Source: CAZTTG01 sp964615935
GTDB lineage: Bacteria; Planctomycetota; UBA1135; GCA-002686595
Assembly (NCBI GenBank): GCA_964615935.1
Contig: CAZTTG010000071.1
Coordinates: 1 to 32,028 of the forward strand
DNA: 32,028 nt
Direction: 5' to 3'
Shown here: positions 15,340 to 21,790 of the stretch, in pieces
How positions within the stretch are numbered: the first letter of the stretch is position 1
How the letters are laid out: every line of letters starts with the position of its first letter
Translations under genes and position numbers: made by a program
The notes under the pieces: model-generated
The model's database searches: none
Seen by the model: the letters and a program-made list of their open reading frames with translations, nothing else
What the model was told of the DNA's origin: nothing

Positions 15340-16377
15340 GGTCACCGGGGGCGAGCAGGCGCAGACCGCCAGCCCCGGGCCGAGGAGCTCGAAGGAGACC
15401 AGGGCGTTCTGGCTCAGCGGAGCCCCGTCGTCCACCACCCCGATCAGCGCCAGACCTCCCCCCGGCAGGGCCGGACCCGCGCACAGGCCCTCCAGGTTGG
15501 ACAGGCCGCCGCTCCACAGGAGATGCCGATCCACCGGCGCATAGCTCGCTCCCGTCAGCCCGGCGAGGCCGCTGACGTCCGTCGCCCCGGCGAGGTCGAT
15601 CTCGACCAGGCGGCTCTCGAAGAAGGGCAGCGCCAGGGCCAGCGAGCGCTCCAGCGCCAGCAGGGCGCCGCCGGGGAGCTGGACCAGCTCGACCAGTCCG
15701 CTCTGGCCGTCCCCGCCGGGGAAGGTGGGCCCGTGCATGGGATCCACCTCGTAGGCGTACTGCGAGGCGGGGAAGGGGAGCGGCCCGCTCGCGTCGTATC
15801 GAAGGATGCGCACCGTCGTGCCCGCGCCGGGGGTCGCCGGAAGGCCGTCGACCGTCAGGGCCTCCTCGTTGGCCGTCCAGAGCTGCGCGCCGTTGCACCA
15901 GCGCGTCAGGGACTCGAAGCCGCGGCCGGGCAGGCTCGAGGAGAACACCGAAGGCGTCGCCAGCGTGGCCAGCCAGGAGCCGTCCGCGAGATCGTACTCG
16001 TGCATCCCCGGGGTTCCCTCCTCCGACAGGTAGGCGCTGTGGCGCACCGCGTCGGTGCAGGCGATGCCCTCCCAGTCGCGGGAGTGCTCCAGGCTCAGCC
16101 CGGCCACGATCGAGGCCGCGTTGATCGCGCCGCCCGGCCCCAGGGTGATCTCCAGGAGCACGATCTTGTCGGAGTTGTCCATCACCGCGGCGAAGTCGCG
16201 GCCCTCGAGGTGGGTGAGGCCGCTGAGCCCGGTGACCGTGAAGGGCGTCCCGTGCTGGTCCACGGCCGCGCTTCCGATCGCCACCGTGCTGCGGTGGATC
16301 GCCGTCAGCGTCTGGGCCCGGGCCGTTCCCGGGGCCAGGGCGAGCGCGGCGAGGGCTGCTCCGAGGATCGCACGCAT
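14920..16377 (-). CDS. Secreted phytase-like (esterase-like propeller) protein with lineage-type C-terminal module
   Basis: A 485-residue exported protein with a signal peptide (MRAILGAALAALALAPGTARA|Q). Residues about 40-340 match the esterase-like-of-phytase propeller family: an LEGRDFAAV strand, SRDWEGIAC with its typical WEGIA, then HEYDL, RGFESLTR, YAYEVDPMHG, LVELVQLPGGALLALERS and LSNLEGLCAG. This family is found in secreted proteins of mostly unproven activity. The C-terminal module from about residue 347 (YCAAK...FWYRDP...EFEVCP) is complete here and pairs with the incomplete copy in the subtilase at the left edge. The start is ATG 16377, with a purine-rich AAGGGGGG a few bases upstream. 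It may be transcribed alone, since the VOC gene diverges from it. The biochemical activity is not predictable. Confidence 0.85.
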   Translation of the reverse strand: MRAILGAALAALALAPGTARAQTLTAIHRSTVAIGSAAVDQHGTPFTVTGLSGLTHLEGRDFAAVMDNSDKIVLLEITLGPGGAINAASIVAGLSLEHSRDWEGIACTDAVRHSAYLSEEGTPGMHEYDLADGSWLATLATPSVFSSSLPGRGFESLTRWCNGAQLWTANEEALTVDGLPATPGAGTTVRILRYDASGPLPFPASQYAYEVDPMHGPTFPGGDGQSGLVELVQLPGGALLALERSLALALPFFESRLVEIDLAGATDVSGLAGLTGASYAPVDRHLLWSGGLSNLEGLCAGPALPGGGLALIGVVDDGAPLSQNALVSFELLGPGLAVCACSPPVTYCAAKPSSLGCLPEVIFTGSPSASDPSPFEIRAVNVLSGKSGIFFYGLAGRAGLPFQGGLLCAAPPLRRTAVQSSGGNPPPTDCSGALGIDFNAWLQGGSDPALAAGVLVDGQFWYRDPLDPAGFGTGLSDAIEFEVCP

Positions 16378-16461
16378 GGGTCCCCCCTTCCCGGCCCAGG
16401 ATACGGCATTCCCCTCGCAGCGGGTGGCCCGATCGGGCCGGCGCCGGCCGTCGGTCTCCCC

Positions 16462-16490
16462 TTGCCACCCCCGCCGGCTGCGGTCAGAAT
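16462..16490 (+). promoter_or_regulatory. Promoter for the VOC gene
   Basis: TTGCCA (16462-16467) and CAGAAT (16485-16490) are separated by exactly 17 nt and lie 34 nt before the ATG, with a GGAGG site in between. This is the best sigma-70-like promoter seen in the window. Confidence 0.55.
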
Positions 16491-16523
16491 CCCGCGCCCG
16501 ACCGGAACCACCCGGAGGAACCC

Positions 16524-17003
16524 ATGGTCGATGCCATCCCCACGGGTCACCGCACGGTGACCCCTCACCTGATCGTCCGCGGCTGCGCCCAGGCGCTCCA
16601 GTTCTACGAGAAGGCCTTCGGCGCCGAGGTCGTCGAGCGGCACGACGGACCCGAGGGCAGCGGCATCATGCACGCCCAGATCCGCATCGGCGACTCGCTG
16701 GTGATGCTGGCCGACGAGATGCCCCACATGGAGACCTGGGTCTCGGCCCAGAAGCTGGGCGGGACCTCGGTGGGCATCCACCTCTACGTGGAAGACGTCG
16801 ACGTCGCCTTCCAGCGCGCCGTCGAGGCCGGAGCGACCGCCAGGATGCCGCCCATGGACACCTTCTGGGGCGATCGCTACGGGCTGCTCTTCGACCCCTT
16901 CGGCCACGCCTGGAGCATCGCCACCCACATCGCGGACCTCACTCCCGAGGAGATGGAGGAGGCCGCCCGGCAGTTCTTCGCCAGCGCGAAGGAGGGCGGC
17001 TGA
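16524..17003 (+). CDS. VOC (glyoxalase/bleomycin-resistance fold) family protein
   Basis: A 159-residue cytosolic protein of the vicinal-oxygen-chelate superfamily, PhnB-like subgroup. Two beta-alpha-beta-beta-beta modules are visible: TPHLIVRGCAQALQFYEKAF with IMHAQIRIGDSLVMLADE, and GIHLYVEDVDVAFQRAVEAG with RYGLLFDPFGHAWSIATH. Candidate metal-site residues are His14 or nearby in the first strand and the Glu/His in the second module; this subgroup often lacks metal. GGAGG lies 5 nt before the ATG. It stops 15 nt before the convergent radical SAM gene, with no functional link apparent. Such proteins are widespread and their reactions are often unknown. Confidence 0.9.
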   Translation: MVDAIPTGHRTVTPHLIVRGCAQALQFYEKAFGAEVVERHDGPEGSGIMHAQIRIGDSLVMLADEMPHMETWVSAQKLGGTSVGIHLYVEDVDVAFQRAVEAGATARMPPMDTFWGDRYGLLFDPFGHAWSIATHIADLTPEEMEEAARQFFASAKEGG

Positions 17004-17018
17004 GGGGCCGGCGGCCGG

Positions 17019-18605
17019 CTATCCGGTCCTCTCCGACTGGACGCTGGTCCGGTGGCCGGGCTCGATCTCGCGCCGCCCGCGCGCCGGGAACAGCCGGCTC
17101 GACACCCGGTGGACCAGATCGAAGGCCCGCGCCTCGAGGAGCCCCCCCCTGAAATCGCCGGTGGCCATGCGCCGGCGCGCACGCTTCTCCCACCACCCCA
17201 GCCGGCCGCGGGCCAGACCCATCGAGAGGGTGGAGAAGTGCTCGTAGAGCTTGCGCGCCCGGGCCACCTCGGCGGGGATCTTCCCGGGCCAGGTCTCGTC
17301 CAGGTGGAACTCGCCGATGGTCCCCCACTCGCGGAGCGTGCGCGGCGGCCGGTAGCCCAGCTTCAGGGCCTCGGCGTAGAGGGCCGTGCCGGGGATCGGC
17401 CGGTAGGGCCACATGGTCGCGCGCGCCAGCCGCGCGGCGGCGCTGATGCGGCGGCACTGGTCGATGGTCGCCATCATCGAGTCGGCCGGCTCGCCCGGAT
17501 AGCCGATGATGTAGGTCACCCAGGAGCAGACGCCCCGGCGATCCATCTCGACGGCGGCCCGCAGGTTGTCCTCGCTGTCGGTGTGCTTGCCGATCCGGAG
17601 CATGGTCTCCTCGGAGCCCGTCTCGCCGCCGATGCCGACCACGTACATGCCCGAGTCCCGCATGGCGTCCAGGGTCGAGGGCTCGTAGCGCAGGATCGAG
17701 CTGGACTGCATGAGGCAGTACCACCACAGACGCCGGCCGCGGTCGATCAGGCCCTCGGCGAACTCGCGGGTGCGCCGCTCGGACACGCCCCAGTTGGCGT
17801 CGTAGAAGCGCACCGCGTCGAAGCCCCAGCGCTCCTGCAGGCCGCACAGATCGTCCAGGAGGCGGTCGGCGGGCATCTCCTTCCAGCGCCGGTTGGAGAT
17901 CCCCGGGGCGCAGCAGAAGGTGCAGGGCTCGGGGCAACCGAAGCTGGAGTAGTAGCTGATGCCGAAGAAGGGCCGGCCCTGGAAGCCCGGCGGGGTGGGC
18001 ATGCGCTCGACCTCGCGGCCCCCCCGGCGGCGGAGCTGGTGCGCGCGATAGGGCTCGATGTCGATCAGGTGCCAGGGGACGCCCCGCAGGCGGTCCCAGC
18101 CCACCACCGGGCGGGGCGGGGTGCGCACCACCTCGCCGTCCCGCCACAGCGCCAGGCCCGGCACGGACTCGAGGGGCTCGCCCGCGTCGACCGCCCGCAC
18201 CAGCTCGCCGAAGGTGATCTCGCCCTGGCCGACCACCAGGGCGTCGTAGAGGCCCGTGCCGAGCTGGAGCTCCGGCGCGGCCGAGGCGAACCAGCCGCCG
18301 ATCACCATGGGGAGGTCGGGGAAGCGGGCCCGGACCCGGGTCGAGCAGTCGAGGACGTCGGCCACCTGGAAGCCCCGCACGCCGGTGGTGCCGAAGAGCA
18401 GGGCTCCCCCGCAGGCCTCCAGCGCGCGGCGGTGGGCCTCCTCCTGCGAGTACAGGTTGGCGTCGAGGATCACCACCTCGTAGCCGTCGGCGTCGGGCTC
18501 GGACGCGATCGTCAGGATGGAGAGCTGCCAGGGGATGCGCCGGGTGCCGCCGACGCGGGCCTTCGCGATTGTAGCAGCCCCGCTTCGCGGCGATCCGGAT
18601 ACCAT
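17019..18605 (-). CDS. B12-binding-type radical SAM protein (paralogue 1)
   Basis: A cytosolic enzyme of the cobalamin-binding radical SAM class. A Rossmann-like N-terminal domain (EVVILDAN, GALLFGTTG, MVIGGWFAS, VVGQGEITFGELV) precedes the TIM-barrel core with the cluster motif C224-x3-C228-x2-C231 (GCPEPCTFCCAP). Further core motifs are RFYDANWGVSERR, GIGGETGSEE, YIIGYPGE and PYRPIPGT. It is closely similar along its length to the gene at 20230-21786. The start is uncertain: ATG 18605 (528 residues) lacks a ribosome site, and a promoter-like box (18568-18576) lies inside the resulting leader. The first beta strand seen in the paralogue is not obvious here, so the true start may be altered or lost. 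It diverges from the ATP-grasp fusion gene, with only 48 bp between the called starts. The substrate is unknown. Confidence 0.85.
   Translation of the reverse strand: MVSGSPRSGAATIAKARVGGTRRIPWQLSILTIASEPDADGYEVVILDANLYSQEEAHRRALEACGGALLFGTTGVRGFQVADVLDCSTRVRARFPDLPMVIGGWFASAAPELQLGTGLYDALVVGQGEITFGELVRAVDAGEPLESVPGLALWRDGEVVRTPPRPVVGWDRLRGVPWHLIDIEPYRAHQLRRRGGREVERMPTPPGFQGRPFFGISYYSSFGCPEPCTFCCAPGISNRRWKEMPADRLLDDLCGLQERWGFDAVRFYDANWGVSERRTREFAEGLIDRGRRLWWYCLMQSSSILRYEPSTLDAMRDSGMYVVGIGGETGSEETMLRIGKHTDSEDNLRAAVEMDRRGVCSWVTYIIGYPGEPADSMMATIDQCRRISAAARLARATMWPYRPIPGTALYAEALKLGYRPPRTLREWGTIGEFHLDETWPGKIPAEVARARKLYEHFSTLSMGLARGRLGWWEKRARRRMATGDFRGGLLEARAFDLVHRVSSRLFPARGRREIEPGHRTSVQSERTG
18568..18576 (-). 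promoter_or_regulatory. Extended -10 box (TGCTACAAT) at the radical SAM gene start
   Basis: TGCTACAAT on the minus strand matches an extended -10 (TGnTAnAAT). It lies 30-38 nt inside the called coding region, so transcription from it would exclude ATG 18605. No in-frame ATG, GTG or TTG follows for at least 60 nt. Either the box is fortuitous or the gene's real start has been deleted. Confidence 0.4.
18600..18605 (+). promoter_or_regulatory. Weak -10-like box for the ATP-grasp fusion gene
   Basis: TACCAT lies 48 nt before GTG 18654, in the short divergent gap. It has the right position, but no -35 is visible. Confidence 0.2.
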
Positions 18606-18653
18606 CGCGGCACGCGAAGGCCCACCGGCAGCGGCGGGCACCCGGCAGGCAAG

Positions 18654-20208
18654 GTGCTCGTCCTCGGCAAGGACACCCGCAGCTTCCTGTCCGCGATCCG
18701 CTCCCTGGGCCGACAGGGAATCGAGGTGCACGCCGCCTGGTGCACTCCGGGACTGCCGGAGCTGCGATCGAGGTATCTCTCGCGGGTGCACGCGGTTCTC
18801 CCCCCCGGGGGAGGGGAATGACGGCTGGCCCGACGAGCTCGCCGCATTGCTCTCGCGCGAGGGCTTCGACCTGGTCCTGCCCACCAACGATCCGGCGGTG
18901 GTGGCCTTGCAGGAGCGGCGCGACGAGCTGGAGCACCTGGCCCGGATCCACCTCCTGGGAGAGCGCGCCTATCGCGTGTGCTGCGACAAGGCCGCCACCC
19001 GCTCGCTGGCCGACTCCCTGGGCATCCCCGTGCCGCGCGAGATGTGCGTGGACTCTCCCGTCCAGCCCGAGGAGGTCTTCGAGGTCCTGGGGCGCCGCCT
19101 GGTCCTCAAGCCGCGCGCCTCCTTCGCCTTCGGGCGCCGGAAGTGGGAGCACCAGGTGCGCAAGGCCGCCACCGCGAGGCAGCTCTCGACCTACCTGGAG
19201 GCCCTCCTGCGACAGGGGGAGGTGCTGATCCAGGAGCGGTGCCCGGGACACGGGGTGGGCGTCGAGCTGCTCGCCCTCGAGGGCGAGGTGCTCATGGCCT
19301 TCCAGCACCGCCGCGTGCACGAGCCCCTGGCGGTCGCCTGCGGGGCGGACTTCCCCTTCGCCCTCTACCAGCTCCTGGTCGAGGGCCGGCGCGAGTTCCC
19401 GCGCGAGTACCGCACCGGCCTCTTCTGCCGCAACCTGCTGATGGACTCGACCTGGCTGTGGCGCGGTCTGCGGGCGGAGCGCTCGGACCCGGACGCGGCG
19501 GGGGTCTCCATCCCGCGCGCGGCGGCCGAGGCGCTGAACCTCCTGCGCCTGCGGGAGCGCTGGGACACCCTCGCCCGGGACGACCCCGCCCCGGCCCTGG
19601 CCGAGCTGCGCCGGATGCTCTCCATCTACGGCGGGGCCCTGGGGGCTCGCCTCCGGCGCGTGCCCCACCGCTTCGCGCCCTGGCGCTCGAGGAGGAGCCG
19701 GGCGGCGCGCCGCGCCCTGGACCGCGCCGGCCGGGTGCTCTTCGTCTGCAAGGGGAACATCTGCCGCAGCCCCTTCGCCGAGCATCTCGCGCGCCGGGCG
19801 CTGCCCGCCGGCGTCGAGGTCGGCTCGGCCGGGACCCTGCAGGAGGCCGGCCGGCCCTGCCCGGCCGAGGCGGTCGCGGCCGCGCGCGCGCTGCGAGTGG
19901 ACCTTCGGGACCATCGGTCGCGGCCGGTCAGCGCCGAGCTCCTGGACCGATCCGACCTGGTGCTGGTCTTCGACGACGCCAGCCGCCACGGCCTGCTCCG
20001 GCTGCACCCCGAGGCGCGGGCGCGGATCGCGCGGGTGGGTCTCCTGGCCGAGCGCGGACCGGTGGACGTCCGCGATCCCTACGGCGGCCGGCTGGAGGAC
20101 TACGAGGCCACCTACCGGACCATCGCGGCCGCCCTGGACGGCTCAGGCCAGAGCGCGAGCGGGGCCGGGGTCCGCGATTCCGCGGCCACGCCTCCGCTGG
20201 CCGGATAG
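18654..20208 (+). pseudogene. ATP-grasp / low-molecular-weight protein-tyrosine-phosphatase fusion, frameshifted and probably core-deleted
   Basis: A two-domain fusion. The N-terminal part is a pre-ATP-grasp/ATP-grasp ligase (VLVLGKDTRSFLSAIRSLG, LPTNDPAVVALQE, VCCDKAATRSLADSLGIPVP, LVLKPRAS, VLIQERCPGHGVGVELL). The C-terminal part is a complete LMW-PTP/arsenate-reductase-like domain with the P-loop Cys365-x5-Arg-Ser (CKGNICRS) and general acid in DVRDPYGG (restored numbering). The first 49 residues are in one frame, which stops at 18819-18821; the rest is in the next. Losing one base from the C7G5 tract (18800-18811) gives LPPGEGNDGWPDEL and 517 residues. After FQHRRVHEP the sequence passes straight to LAVACGADFPFALY. 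The family normally has about 60 residues between these points, including the metal-binding VEF and EING motifs, so the ligase is probably inactive (judged from family memory). GTG 18654 is the assumed start. Confidence 0.78.
18800..18811 (+). repeat. C7G5 homopolymer tract at a frameshift
   Basis: Seven C then five G, followed by A and four more G. One extra base here separates the two reading frames of the ATP-grasp fusion. Such tracts are prone to slippage in cells and to miscalling in sequencing. Confidence 0.9.
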
Positions 20209-20229
20209 GATGGGGGCGCCACTCCCGCC

Positions 20230-21786
20230 GTGATCCTCCCGAACGCGAGCCGCAAGCTGGTGCTCTTCCTCCCGCGCCGCGACGACCCGTCGCGGGGCGA
20301 GCCCTACAGCGCCGACCTCCTGCCCCTCGAGCTCCTCCAGATCGCCGGCGGACCCGCGGCCGAGGGCTTCGAGATCGTCCTGCTCGACGCGATGGTCGAG
20401 GAGGACTACCTCGAGCAGGTGCTCGAGGCCTGCGAGGGGGCGCTGCTGCTCGCCTGCTCGAGCATCCTGGGCTACCAGGTCCTGGACGGCTACCGCGTGG
20501 CGCGCGCGGTGCGCGAGCGCCATCCGCGCCTGCCCATCGTGTGGGGGGGCTGGTTCCCCTCGGTCGCCCCGCAGCTGTACTTCGAGGCCGGCATCGCCGA
20601 CGCGGTCGCCCTGGGGCAGGGCGAGCTGACCTTCCTGGAGGTGGTGCGGGCGATCGCCTCCGGCTGCGATCTTGAGGAGGTCCCCGGCCTGGCCCTGTGG
20701 CGCGACGGCGGGCTCGTGCGCACCGCGCGGCGGCCGGTGGAGGGCTTCGAGCGGCTCCCGCCCGTGCCCTGGCAGCTCCTCGACTTCGGGCGCTACGCCG
20801 ACCGGCAGCTCAGGACGAGCTCGGTCAAGGTGCGCCACCGGCTGCCGTCCCCCCTGAGCTGGACGGGGACGCGCCCCCCCGTGAGCTTCAGCTACTTCTC
20901 GAGCTTCGGCTGCCCCGAGCCCTGCACCTACTGCTGCAGCCCCCGGGTCAGCGGACGGCGCTGGAAGGCCCTGCCCGGGCGGCGCCTGGCGGGGGAGATC
21001 TCCGAGCTCCAGGAGCGCTTCGGCTTCGACGTGGTGCGCTTCAGCGATGCCAACTGGGGGGTGTCGGAGCGGCGCGCGCGCGAGTTCGCGCAGGAGCTGG
21101 CCGAGCTGGGCACCCGGCTGCACTGGAACGCCACCATCGAGATCGAGACGGTGATGCGCTACCGGGAGGAGACCCTCGACCTGGTGCGCGACTCGGGTTG
21201 CCACCTCCTGTGGCTGGGGGTGGAGACCGCCACCGCGGCGATGCAGGAGCGCATCCGGAAGCGGATCAACGTCGGGGACGTGCCGGTGGCCCTCTCGCGC
21301 CTGGTGGACCGCGGGATCACCGCCGGCTCCTTCTGGATCATCGGCTTCCCGGGGGAGACGCCGGAGTCGATGGAGGAGACCCTGCGCCAGGCGGCCCGCA
21401 CCAAGCACCGATTCCCCGGCTGCTGCGCCGAGGTGTATCCCTTTCGGCCGCTGCCCGGCACCGAGGACTACGAGGAGGCGTTGCGGCTGGGCTGGTCCAT
21501 GCCGCGCGACCTGGAGGGCTGGAGCCGCTTCTTCGAGTGGAAGTGGCACACCGAGGGCAACCCGCTCCCGCCGCGGGTGCGCGAGCGCTGGCGGCGCTAC
21601 ATCCAGACCGCCGCCATCTACGACCGGCACGTGAGCGAGGGCCCCCAGGTGCTGCGCAGCCTGCTCGCGAGGCTCGCCGGCTGGCGCCTGGCCCGGGGCT
21701 GGTACGGTCTGACCCTCGAGCAGAAGCTGTTTCACCTGCTCGCACGCCGGATCCGCGACGGCTCTCGCGAGCGAGCTCCCCGATAG
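20230..21786 (+). CDS. B12-binding-type radical SAM protein (paralogue 2)
   Basis: A 518-residue cytosolic enzyme with the same architecture as the gene at 17019-18605. The N-terminal cobalamin-binding-like domain begins with a full first strand (KLVLFLPRRDDPSRG), then EIVLLDAM, IVWGGWFPS and ALGQGELTFLEVV. The radical SAM cluster motif is C228-x3-C232-x2-C235 (GCPEPCTYCCSP), followed by RFSDANWGVSERR, WLGVETATAAMQERIRK, WIIGFPGETPESMEET and PFRPLPGT. The start is GTG 20230, 21 nt after the stop of the ATP-grasp fusion and with the same polarity, so it is probably in that operon. Likely reactions are radical methylation or carbon rearrangement of an unactivated carbon (general for the class). 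The substrate is unknown. It ends 4 nt from the convergent sulfatase-fold gene. Confidence 0.9.
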   Translation: MILPNASRKLVLFLPRRDDPSRGEPYSADLLPLELLQIAGGPAAEGFEIVLLDAMVEEDYLEQVLEACEGALLLACSSILGYQVLDGYRVARAVRERHPRLPIVWGGWFPSVAPQLYFEAGIADAVALGQGELTFLEVVRAIASGCDLEEVPGLALWRDGGLVRTARRPVEGFERLPPVPWQLLDFGRYADRQLRTSSVKVRHRLPSPLSWTGTRPPVSFSYFSSFGCPEPCTYCCSPRVSGRRWKALPGRRLAGEISELQERFGFDVVRFSDANWGVSERRAREFAQELAELGTRLHWNATIEIETVMRYREETLDLVRDSGCHLLWLGVETATAAMQERIRKRINVGDVPVALSRLVDRGITAGSFWIIGFPGETPESMEETLRQAARTKHRFPGCCAEVYPFRPLPGTEDYEEALRLGWSMPRDLEGWSRFFEWKWHTEGNPLPPRVRERWRRYIQTAAIYDRHVSEGPQVLRSLLARLAGWRLARGWYGLTLEQKLFHLLARRIRDGSRERAPR

Positions 21787-21790
21787 GCGC

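Noticed and set aside
19741..20150. The phosphatase-like domain as a separate arsenate reductase gene
   Set aside because: There is no start codon with a ribosome site between the ATP-grasp part and the P-loop, and the frame is continuous, so a fusion is more likely.
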